Shown: piece by piece, positions 21,501 through 32,400 of the stretch
Numbering within the stretch: the first letter of the stretch is position 1
How the letters are laid out: each line of letters starts with the position of its first letter
Assembly (NCBI GenBank): GCA_029532625.1
Contig: JARFXM010000011.1
Coordinates: 1,736,001 to 1,800,000 of the forward strand
Direction: 5' to 3'
DNA length: 64,000 nucleotides
Origin: Lomentospora prolificans
Lineage: Eukaryota; Ascomycota; Sordariomycetes; Microascales; Microascaceae
Program-made: the position numbers and the translations under genes
The notes under the pieces: generated by a model
Seen by the model: only the letters and a program-made list of their open reading frames with translations
Told to the model about the DNA's origin: nothing
Database searches by the model: none

Positions 21501-24500
21501 CCACACTGCAGGCTCTGTAGCTACTGTACTGCACCTGCGGTGCGATTTAGTCACTTCAGCACTTCATGGTGGTGGTGCTGGACTGTCGCTCGGATATTTA
21601 TCTGCTTGTACTTTAATAGAAGGTTTAAGTGTCATGTTCGAACGCCGATTGGTGGCAACTTGTAGCTGCAGAGCTTCAATGTTCCCAATCCGTGCATTGG
21701 CCATTGGGGCGGAGGACTACAAAATATGTACACAATCGAGTGTGGAAAAAGAGAAAAAAAAGAGTGAGTCGATCTTGCTCTGCATCGCGTGCCCGGCGAC
21801 AGAGCCTTATCCACGAAACACAAACGCTCGCATCGAGGTCCGATGCACGGCGCCAATGTGACTTGCTTCCGAGTCTTCGTGCTTCTCAAGGCAGGTTAGA
21901 GATGTGGGGAAGGGCCAGGCTTCGATCGAACTTGTTCGGCAAGCGCTTCGTGCATCTCTTTGATGCTACCTTGGAGGAATGGAAACTCCCCCCCCCACCC
22001 CTGGTCATGGACTGCTCGGCAGCGGAGAACATTTATGTGGCCTGAACGATTGGCCAGCTCAGCTCCGTGGGCATTGGGGTGTGGATTGACAGCTAGCAAT
22101 ACCAATTCGGATCAATACTTGTATGTGGGCCGGCTTGGGGGGAGCTGGCATGAACGGCGAGAACCCAGACCAGGGTCCGGGCTATTACTCTGCGGGCCCT
22201 TTAAACACCAGTGAGCAAAAGCCCGCTCATCACTGATTTGAACTGCTGGCAAATAATAGCATTTTAGGGACATTCCCACGGAATCCCCAAACTTCAGGAT
22301 ATTACTTCGTAGACTAATGCGTCATGCTCAGCCTGGCGGTGTCCGGCCAAGCGTAGATCTCTATAGCGCTCACACCGCCAGTTGTCTAGAATGGATGGCC
22401 TGGCCATGGCCACTAAACGTGCGCTACAAAGCCTGCTGGTGCTCAATCACCAACGCCACCTAGCCAGCGGTGCGGGTACATTGATCGTCGGTGTCCATTG
22501 AGGGTATGGCTGCGGCTGGCCAAGCCAAGCTTGCAAACACGTGTTGGGGGCGGGCTGTAGTAAATGGCATGTCCTCCTTGCCTCTCAAGCGACATCATCT
22601 CGCTACCTGCGCCCATTCCACAGCGAAGGGAACCGGATGTGGCCAGGGGACACACGCTCGCCACCACCACGGCAGGCGCACATCGCATCGAACTCTCCAA
22701 GCCCGGACCTCGAAGATGAATCAAGATTTCGAACCGGGAATTGGCCAATTTTGCCGGCTTGGTGATGATTTTGATTTCTTCTTTTGGAGGGTTTCGACCT
22801 TTTTCTCTCTCCATGTTTGGACCCCTTGCCAGAGATGCACCCCTCGTGATGGGAGATCCTACGTCTAATACCCCTCCAAGTGTGCCTTGTTGCCCACTGA
22901 ACTTTGCTAAACGTACAAGTAAGAATGGAATCGAGAATTCATCCGCGTTCTCTTCTCCGGCTGTTTCCAGGCTGGCCTGTGGGTTCCCATTCTCTTCTGA
23001 TTGAACTACGCATCCACAAATTCCGTCTTGCAACTTGGGGCGAAGGAAGAGCTCTTGGACAAGGTCTACTGCAACCGTGACGATGATTTTCAAACCCCAT
23101 ACCAAACGAGGCAGGCGCTTCTGCGTCTGAGCAGAAACTGCTCGGCGTCGGGCGTTGTTCTCGACGCTTTGGCCCGGCAGCATCCCTCCAGAGGCACTGC
23201 CAAATCTTTCAGTCGCGAATCAGAATTGTTTCATGGTTGCGGTCGGCAAGCCTCTGCCCCGTTCCGAGTTTGCCGGACAAAGAGGGCAAAGGGAAACAAA
23301 AAAAATTCGGCGATGACGAGGGAAGGTGGAAGCCAAGAAGGATTCAGCCCACAAAAGACGAATCGGGCAAGAGTCCGTGTGAGCGTTCGAACTAGGCTTC
23401 ATGTTTCCCGTTTCCCTCGCTAAGAACTTCTCTCGTACTTATTCAAAGGCAAATTGCAGATTTGGAATTTCCTCGGAGGGTTTCCTTGCTTCTTGATCGA
23501 CGACCTTTTCGGGGCGTGACAAGACGAAGGCAACGCTAAACCGGTGGCCCGAGCATACGGCCAAAGTGGCCCGACCAGAAATTGGAGTCGGCCACTCCTT
23601 GCTCTGGCAACGCCCCCTCGCCTGCATGCTGTGCTCCCATAAGACATGCCTTTGGGTGGTCGGGGAAAGATGGTGAATATTGGCGCATATATCTTGATGG
23701 ACTATGTTCATCATCCATGACAACATAGATTGCGGCCGTTCAGGGGAACCTGCACGCAGGAAGCGGTCCAGCAACGAGGGCTCCTATTATGCCGTGCCCA
23801 CTTATATCTATAAGCTGGCAATAATCGATCAATCTAGCGGTGATGAGTGTGCTTGCCGCTAGGAACCCGGCGATCACCACGCGCGGAATTTACACAACAT
23901 TTTAATATATATGTGTGCAGCTCGAAGGCGCCGATCAATGCTCGCTTGAGCGATTGTGATAGTCCAGCCCCCTTCGTCAGCCCGTTTAGTGATTGCAAGC
24001 AGTAAATTGGACAAAAGAGGGCTTGCCCAAAAAACATGGAGCATCCAGTGCCGAAGTGGCCACTTGGAAAGTGCACCCTCTGTCTAACATTTGGAATATT
24101 TCCCGAGTCACGGTCCTTTGGAGCCGACGCCTGGCTGATTCGACCTTGGCCACGCCCTGCTCATTCTCCGTCTAAAAGTTGGGGGAAGGTTATCGTTTTC
24201 CATTGGATTGGTTCCGGACCTTCATTTCCTTTTGCCAGTCTCACGACGCTGTACCTTGTTTCTCTTAATCATCAGCGCGGGGCGTAATAAACATTTATGA
24301 GTGAGAGTACCTCGGATCACCTTGGCCTTGTACGACCTCGCCCGGCCATAAGGTACGCGAGGGATGCTCCCGTGGGGAAAACAAAAGAAAAAAGATGGAA
24401 AAAAAGGAATGGGATCTCGAACCAACGAAGCCAAACAAACCGTGCCGTCCCATCTTCTCATTTCCCCAGATCGATCTTTGAAATCCCAAGCACGGGGTTG

Positions 24501-25571
24501 CCAAGCGAGGTGCTTGTCAGACGCCAAGAAGGCTAAGCTCATCTTCCTTTGTTCCCTATGGTGCACTGGAAAAAGCCATGCATTCCAGGTCCTGCACTCG
24601 GTGTCGCCCGGCGCTGTCAACCGGGGGGGATACTTGTATTTCGGTTTGGCTGCTATAGGAATGGTCGCTGACTTCGTACAATCCTATATTAGGAGGGATC
24701 ATGCAAATCGCTGGAGGTTTCTTGTCGAACAATCTACATTGCAACGTACAGGCTAATATCATGCAACTCCCCATTTCATTCCAACGCCTGCAAGGAAGAA
24801 AGCCACCAAGTCTGTCCATAGCCAGCCAGGCAAGTTATGTAAGCTGGCTGTGAACTACCCGCACCGAGCCAACCAAAACGCTCAGGTAAGTAGGTCGCTG
24901 GCGATGGAGGGTTATCGTTCAATCCACCTCGGGGTTTTTGTTCTCTCTGTATGTACCGTATGTGTAGTTTCCATACTGTTCGCGCAGTGAATCGAGACTT
25001 CGTCATCGTCATATCTAAATTTCTTCGTTAGCATTCATTCCCTGTCTTTCTCCTCCCAACGTCCAATCCACCTGAATCTCGCCCAGGACATTTCACGGTG
25101 GTCGATTCCCATTGCGTCTCAGGAGCGACGATATCAAAGTAAACGTGTACTCCTTTGGCTCTGCTTTTTTCGCCTCATCTGATATTCCAACCGCCCAACT
25201 CGCCGCTAGCTGGCCTTCTCCCCTAATTATAGCTCCCACGCCACACTTGCTGGCTGCAGGGACCTCTCAATCTTGCTGGCCAAAGCAACCTAGTCTTCAA
25301 CCAATTTTTTTTTATTCGGGGGCCACAATCTTCAACGTCTGGGAAAAATAAAATAACCGTCGATCCGCCTTATCTCGTTTTCAGAACACGTCTTGCTTTT
25401 GCCTTTCTCTTGGAGCAATCACGCGGTTTCTTGGATTCATTTGGCCCGGCGCTATCAATCACTGCCAATGCCGTTATAACGTCCCGCCCCCCCCCTTTTA
25501 ACGAATTCGACCCTTCCACCCCTGAACAGCGAGTCGATCGACGACAGAACAACGGCAAAGCAAATGGCCAG
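18529..25571. other. 7.0-kb intergenic stretch without a supported gene
   Basis: This lies between the small secreted protein gene and GPI2. It contains many short open frames on both strands, the longest on the minus strand at 22443-23183, but none has a recognisable domain, a signal peptide plus consistent splice sites, or a normal composition. CCAGCC-type motifs recur near 22.5, 24.8 and 25.2 kb. The last 400 bases before GPI2 are C/T-rich and are the likely promoter and leader. Confidence 0.55.
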
Positions 25572-27340
25572 ATGGCCACCCCCCTATCCGCGCGCACGCA
25601 ACTCGACTTTGACAGGTCATTCCCCGGCACCGTCTCCTCGCCGGTCCTGACGCGCTCGAGCACCGTCCCGACGAACCTTGGCGGCCAGAGGACGGACCGA
25701 TCGCGCCTCGCTCCCGAAGATGCATTCTACGCCATCTCTCCTCCGCGGAGGATACCGCCCGTGGCGGCTGCCGCTGTGGGCCGCGACAGCTCGTCGCCCG
25801 TGCTGAGGCATAGGAGGAGGAATGGGGGAGCGAACGGGACCGGGACCGGGCACAGGACGCGGAAGAGGAGGAGGAGCTGGAAGAAGCTCCTCTGGGTTGA
25901 TAGAGCTTGTAGGTTTTACCCTTGATTCCACCAACTTGATGGGCGTGTTCCTGACTTTAAGACGGTCTAGACCCCGATAACTATACAGACCAAGCGACCT
26001 TCCTCGAGCAGCTCCAGCGAAACCCCTGCCTCCAACCATACGATTTCTGGCCCCTTGTCGCCGACACCACCATCATCGTCCAGCACGTCTGCTCCGTCAT
26101 AATCTTCATCGTCGCCTTCGTCGCCATCATCCAGGAGCGCGTCACCCACGTCTCCCTCGTCAGCTATAGCTCCGGCCTCACGTTTCTGGGCTGGCTCGTC
26201 TGGGAGCGCTGGGTCGCCGACGCAGAGGACCGCGAAGAGGAGCAGATCGCCGCTGGTAATCCTCCACCTACAACTACGTTGGCGCGGGGAGGAAGCCGTC
26301 GTCGGACGGGTAGCATTCGCCGCAGGGCCACTCTCCTCCAGGAGGCGAGGGCCATCCCCACGGGCCTAGGCATCACCACCACAAAGGAGAACCTGAATGC
26401 CGTGTCGGACCGTCTCCAAGAGTCCTCGTCCATGAATCACCATCCTCACCATCCTCTACGGATATCCGCCAACGGCAACGGTGCGCCACCCACCGTAACC
26501 TCGTCCTCTTCCGCGACGCACCTCTCCTCCTACTCCTCTTCCACGACCCGACCCAGTTCTATACCGACACAGCGGAATTATACAACTACTACCCTAAACA
26601 CCAAAACCAACGGCAGCGCAACTACGAATGGCACCACCACCACCACCACCACCACCACAAGCATCGGCGTCCCCCGCACAACCGGCACCGTAACATCCAC
26701 CATCCCCGAGATCCCCCCGATCCCCCACCCCAACCGCGCCCACGAGCGCCTCGCCACCATCAAGTCGGCCGTCCTCATCTCCTCCATCCTCCTCGGCCTG
26801 TCCCCCATCCTCAAATCCCTCACCCGCTCCACCTCCTCCGACTCCATCTGGGCCATGTGCTTCTTCCTCCTGACCATCAACATCCTCTTCTTCGACTACT
26901 CGGGCGACGTCTCCGGCGCAAACTTCCCCGCCTCCCTCTCCACAAACGCCGCCCTCATGGCCTCCACCATGCTCGCCTCCCGCCTCCCCTCCACCGGCCA
27001 GGTCTTCAGCCTCACCGTCCTCTCCATCGAGGTTTTTGGCCTCTTCCCTGTCTTCCGCCGCTACGCCCGCCACAGGCCCTGGCGCTACCACGTCCTCCAG
27101 ACCGCCCTCCTCGTCCTCGTCGCCGGCGCCGGCGTGGGCTTCGTCCTCGGCGACCCCGCAAGCCCCGCGCCCCGCGCCGCCAGGAACTGCCTCCTCGGCA
27201 TGCTCATGGGCGCCGTCGTCGCCGCCCTCGCCATGGGCGGGTGCAGCTGGTGGCTGATTGGTCTGCAGAAATACAAGAATGAGATTAATGGGCCTTGGGA
27301 TGCGGCAAGGCCCGTCATTATTAGCCGGAGGCGTTATTGA
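25572..27340 (+). CDS. GPI2: GPI-GlcNAc transferase subunit GPI2 (PIG-C)
   Basis: A subunit of the ER-membrane complex that transfers GlcNAc from UDP-GlcNAc to phosphatidylinositol, the first step of GPI-anchor synthesis. The exons are 25572-25908 and 25971-27340; the 62-base intron has a CTGAC branch site and TAG acceptor. The product is 568 residues, twice yeast Gpi2 (about 280). The family hallmarks are the splice-joined YPDNYTDQATFLEQLQRNP and the C-terminal QKYKNEINGPWDAARP. Two hydrophobic segments lie after the hallmark and about five to six in the C-terminal half. The extra length is a disordered N-terminus of about 110 residues and a low-complexity loop, including a poly-Thr run at about 26632-26658, between the two membrane blocks. 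ATG 25572 is the first in-frame ATG; the open frame extends upstream without one. Confidence 0.9.
26632..26660 (+). repeat. ACC trinucleotide run in GPI2
   Basis: About nine ACC codons in a row encode a poly-Thr stretch in the predicted loop of GPI2. Length variation between strains is likely. Confidence 0.8.
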
Positions 27341-28220
27341 ACGGGCAAAAAGAAAAATTTGAAAAAAAGAGATTTGCTGTTTCATTGCATTAATAGATTC
27401 TGCTTTTCCGCTTTCAGCATCAAGACTGTTGTTACTAAAGAATGATTGGCGTACAACGTAATAACGTACAAGTCGTGGAAGAACCGTGGCCATGCCCGCG
27501 AAGTGGCTTGGACCGACATCCTAGTACTGTCCCAAATACCATTGACCTACGACTGGCTTGCAAGTACGCGTCACATTTCTGTATGTAGCCCCCGAGTACC
27601 ATCACTTCCGATTTACCACGTAGGCACACAACCGGGTCACCAAGCGAGCAGAACGACCCGATCACAACAAGTCAGAACAGGGAGGAGAGTATATATATAT
27701 GTATGTATATATACGTAACGGGAACAAAAGCCGAGCTTCCAAGGAGACAAGAATTGCGAAAGAAACGCCCGCTTTCCCATCTACATCGACGTGATTGAAT
27801 GAAAACAAAACTCAAAAAGTCCTCGCGTGAAAGCCAGCGTGTTGTTCTCCCACGGAGAGATAGATTGAACAGGAAACTGATAAGTCGAACCGTGTAGTGG
27901 CAAGCAAACGAAATTCTCTGTCTCCGCGAAGGACAGAAAAGGGCCAAAGAAGCAAAGGATGTCACCGATAGCACTATCGGTACTACCGTTGGTGCCGTGG
28001 AAAAATATGCAGTGGTGCTGTGTTGTGTCTTTGTTCGTGATATGAAAACCAAAAATTTCAAGTCTCATGTCGTATCATTCCCATGAGTTGATATGAAGAG
28101 ATGCAATGAAAAATGTCGCGTCAATGCTGAGAAGCCAATCATCCGGCCCTTTTTTGCGGTGTGGTCATGTCGTCGTTGTACGTCTGAACAGCTTCGAAAA
28201 GGATAGTCGACGAGAGAGCC
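27341..28220. other. Convergent intergenic region between GPI2 and the Rap-like gene
   Basis: About 880 bases between the 3' ends of two convergent genes. It contains a short TATATATATG/TATATA stretch near 27690-27712. No open frame has a recognisable product. It holds the two 3' untranslated regions. Confidence 0.6.
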
Positions 28221-29436
28221 CTAAAGAATAATGCAACGGGGGCTACTCTCCTTCCTCTTCTTCTTTCTCCTCCGCCTACCAATCCGGTGAACAGCGTCGT
28301 ACTTGTCTTCACGGTCGTCAATGACGTCATCCGATAGGTCGTCTTTGCGAAGCATTTGCCGACAAAGATCAATGAAAACCTCGTTGACGTTTCCTAGGTT
28401 TATATTCAGTATAATGGGGAGATATAGTGGGTGGGATGAACCGTACGTCGTGTCCGAGCGCTAGCCTCATAGTAAGGGGCTCCCCATTGTTGGGAGATAC
28501 TAAATGCCCTGGCTCTGGGGACTGCCCGCTGATCCTCCAAATCAGCTTTGTTGCCAACGATGACGATGGGAACATTCTCATCGTCCTTAATACGGATGAT
28601 TTCTTCGCGCAGTTGGGCCAATTCGCCCAGGGATGAGCCAGAGGTGATGCTGAAAACCAGAAGGAAACCCTGGCCGGTCTTCATATACAAGTCCCTCATA
28701 GCCACTAGAAAAGTTAGCGTTGGGGGATCAAGAACAAAACAGGAACCACAGCTTACCGAACTGTTCTGTCCCCGCAGTGTCAAGGCTACGTCAAGTTAGT
28801 GACCAAGTCGGGGGAGCGGCAACACGCCTTGGGTAGTTTGCCTCACATTTCCAAGACTACTTGTCGGTTCTACAGAGTGGTATTAGCACTGATATAGCCT
28901 AGGGTCCCGTAAGCTAACACACAAGATACTCACATCGACGTTGACCTGTGTTCTATACGTGTCCTCGATAGTCGGGTCATAGCTTTCTATCCACTCGTTG
29001 TGGACGAATTGAGCTGTTTTGTCCAATCAGCCACGGGCTCTGTAACAACGACCGCCTATGTTCTCCAGCCATATGGTGAAGCAAGCGCCGGATAAGAGGC
29101 GGTATCCATGGGAAGGGAATGACAAGCTATAGGAAATAGAGCCCTACCTGTGAGGCATGACTTGCCAACACCTCCTATTTAGGCCAAGAGATGAAGTTAG
29201 TGAACCGCCCACGTGATCAGGACTTCCAGCCAAAAAAGCCAGATTTAGAAGATTGAGTACTTGCCAGCGCCGAGCACGACGACATGTAGCTCGCGGCTTC
29301 AAAAGAGAGTACAAGTCAGCCAAAGGTACAATTCAAGAAAGGTTGCCACAGCGGCGATCGCAAGTGGTCGCACGCCTCAATGGGGCGGGACTTACGCTGG
29401 TTGAAACCGGCCGGCGCGGCCATGTGCTCGACTCAT
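28221..29436 (-). CDS. Rap1/Rsr1-type small GTPase (KREV-1-like)
   Basis: A Ras-superfamily switch of the Rap/Rsr1/Bud1 class, which acts at the plasma membrane in polarity and morphogenesis. Eight exons (minus strand): 29436-29396, 29296-29265, 29174-29148, 29013-28934, 28869-28847, 28785-28757, 28704-28447 and 28393-28221. All phases match and give 220 residues. The P-loop GAGGVGKS spans exons 2-3. The effector loop is YDPTIEDTY. Switch II is DTAGTEQF, with Thr in place of Ras Gln61, the Rap hallmark. Further motifs are NKAD and EASAR. A basic stretch precedes the C-terminal CIIL, a CaaX box that predicts geranylgeranylation. The intron between exons 2 and 3 starts GCAAGT, a GC-AG intron. 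Exon 1 (MSRAHGRAGRFQP) is the least certain part: it was chosen because an overlapping ATG at 29423 gives the wrong phase. Confidence 0.9.
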
Positions 29437-32400
29437 CAGGCTCCAGGTAGTTTGGGAGAGCCGAGCCCAGACTGGCCTCGGATCTCACGATCGACTGAGT
29501 AAATCTGGAGAGAGACCGGTGCAGAAAACCAGGTGTCTCGTCCGCTTTTCGTTCCTTGCCCTGGCAATCCCTTGCTATCCGGGCGGAAAAATCCCACAAC
29601 CTGCTACCTCGAATGAAAGCCTCGGAGTTCGAGGCAGGGGTGAGTGACTAAACGCAGCACCTTCGGCTTAGCGTCATAATAGTAAACAAAGTCCCGGGAA
29701 AAGTGGACGGTCGAACAAGGCAAAGACGAGTTCTTTTTAATAGGCGTTTCTTGTCACAGACAGACACCGACAGATAACGTCAAGTAAAAACAGAGCTCAA
29801 CATTCGACTGGCGAAGAACTGGAGGCTCGTTGGGGGCCGCAGCATGCGGTGGCGGAATATTACTCTAATAAAACGGCGAGGTTCTGCAGGTGACCCCCTC
29901 TTTGTTCCTTTCGGACAGGCTAAGCGTACAGGTATTCTTTCAGGGTCTGTTGGTAGAGAGGGAACCGAAGCGAATTGGATGGCGTATATGAAAGCACTAG
30001 ACGGCGCGCTTAAATGGAGGGATTTGGGTCTCTCAGGAATATCGATAATCTTCCCGCTTTAGGAAGCAGGGGAAAAAAATTCACCTTTGCAGCACACGCG
30101 GGTTCGAGAAGAGCCACACCGTCCCTTTTAAACGAAAGAAGGATCAACCAAGTGTGGGAGCGGCGGAATTTGGATGAAAAGGAAGAAGAGCGAGACGAAA
30201 AAGAGAATCTCAAGGAGGGAAAAAAACCAAAAAAAAAAAAAAAAAAAAAAAAGAAAAAGAAAGGACGACCAGGGCGATGAGCTGTTCTTGGGTATTCCGG
30301 GTAGCCGAACCCCAGAGCGGGAAGGGTAACAATAAGAAGGAAAAAAAAAATTGACGCCGTACTTGAATGGGCAGCTGGTCCAGCAAGGGAAGGTAGACAG
30401 GGGTTCCTGAAGGGCAGCGAAAATGCGAATAACTGCGGCAAAACCAACAAGGATCGGAAGGCGTGGTTGGGTAGGAATCCTGGAATCCTGGAAATCCCTG
30501 GGCACGTTGGGCCGGATCTCTAGTGGAGATGCTTTCTGTAGGTCAGACAGGCCCAGGTAGTGGACGGTTTGACTTCCCCTTGCCTAGGGGCGGTGGATCT
30601 GGATCTCTCGCCGGCTGGAACCCCTTTGGCCAAGAGTCTGGTTACTGGCCAATATCAATAGGTAGAAGAGTTAGCGTGAGATTAGGAGAACCAGAGAACC
30701 GGGCGAAAGGTTTCAATTGAGATCTGACTGGACAATGGTCAATCAAGGACAGTTGCTGGATGTCGAGGAAGCGGGGTTCTAGTAAGTAGTAAGAGGGTGC
30801 AAAGGGAGCATGACGTGGAATGAGTTGGTGGTCCCGATAGCTTATTTTGGACAGGGGGTTTCCGTAGGAAATCAGAAAAATCCATTGTCGAAGCGTTGGC
30901 TGAAGTCGGTGGCGGACACGCCAAGCACATGTAGCTGCAAAAGAAAGAGGTCGCAAGCTTAGGGTACGGCGTGTGCTATCAACATGCGCTCCCTCTCTCC
31001 TAGGACGAGGAACTATTGGACCGACGGGACTATGCGGACTAATGTGCAAGGCCGAGCATCGAAATGAAGCCAGCGTACGTGGTACGCAGACCGGTTCCAT
31101 TGATGGAACGTTCGAAGGAATGTCGGGAAGTCGAGGCGAAGGGGCATCGCTCAAAGTACGGGCAGCAAGCCAGCGTGAACAAGGGGGGCCTTAAGTGGAG
31201 CGAGCTTTACACCTGGGCTGGCCGGCCCCTTCGCTTTCTTGTGGCGGGTGTTGGCGCCTAGCGCTTCCTGGATAGCAGGTGCGCGTGGGTTGGTGAGCTA
31301 AGGGCCCGAGGTTTGGTGCAGTGCTGGCTGCAGTGCTCAAGCTCGAAAGGGTGCAGAACAAATGCCTGAGCGCAGCTTCGCGAACACGACGTGATATTAC
31401 CTGGCCCCTCTTCGTAGAGGGGCAAAGAGAGGGGCGACAGCACCACCACTTCGGCAGACGGCGAACCTGGCACAGGGCGAAATCAACGACGCACACTGGA
31501 GTCCCTTGGATCAGGCTGAGATCCCCTGAGCTCCCGGAGCGCCTCGTAGGTCGTACAGCAGTAGCCAAAACTCCTCCCCGGAGTCAACCGACTCTGCGCT
31601 GGTCCAGGTCGGGTTGGGGGTCGAAAAAGCAATTTCGAACCTTTCAGAGTGCGGGACGGGGGAGGGATTCAGTCAATCTGACAGCCACCAAGGCAGAGAG
31701 GGAGAGGGAGCTCTTGATGTCGCTGGCGTAGGCCAGCCATGGCACAGATCATTCCACTGGCCAGCCAGCGCATCAAGTGCAGCCGTCGAGTAGGCTGGCG
31801 AGGTGGAAAAGCATGGAGAAGCTGAGAGTGGGAAGTTGTGACGTGCTACCAGTGCTTTTTTTGGGTGCAGACACATAAACTCCCTCCTTTAATCTCGAGC
31901 CCGACCATGGCCCGGCAGTCTCGACCCGAGGCTCGTGAATATCGAGAATACTAAAGAAAGCAAGAGCAAGCGCGAGGGACCTAACATCAGGTCCAAAGAT
32001 ATGGTCAATGGATTGATGGCTTACAAAGGAGAGGCATCTTACTGCTGCAACTTGATCGCGACCATCTAATTATGGATGCGACACGGGAGGAACAAGGAAC
32101 ATTGAAGCTGGCATGTGCTTCCGAAGCTCTCTAGAACTCTATGTATTGGCAACCAAGTCAATTGCGCCGTCCTAATGTAATTGACATGTATATGCTACTT
32201 TGACAGCATCCTTTATCAACACCAATGTTCCAATATCGGCCGTAACCACCATCGTCCTTCCGCTGGCACCTACCTATCTCTGCCCTCTGAGAACATCCAC
32301 GGTTGATTTACAAGCCAGCAAAGATGCAATTGGTCTCATCTGGTCTCAATTGATTTCATATGAAGGAGTTAGCGGGTCCCTTGTACCCAGCCTTTTTGTG

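Noticed and set aside
22443..23183. 246-codon minus-strand frame
   Set aside because: The composition is not gene-like, there is no domain or signal peptide, and no supporting splice or leader features are present.
26594..27493. 299-codon minus-strand frame opposite GPI2
   Set aside because: It is a shadow frame; its Gly/Glu/Asp-rich low complexity mirrors the GPI2 coding sequence.
29396..29423. Alternative start MAAPAGFNQ for the Rap-like GTPase
   Set aside because: Its phase at the first donor is 1, which does not join to the exon 2 frame; ATG 29436 gives the required phase 2.
30014..30280. 88-codon frame ending in poly-Lys
   Set aside because: It is a translation of the A-rich simple repeat at 30220-30265.
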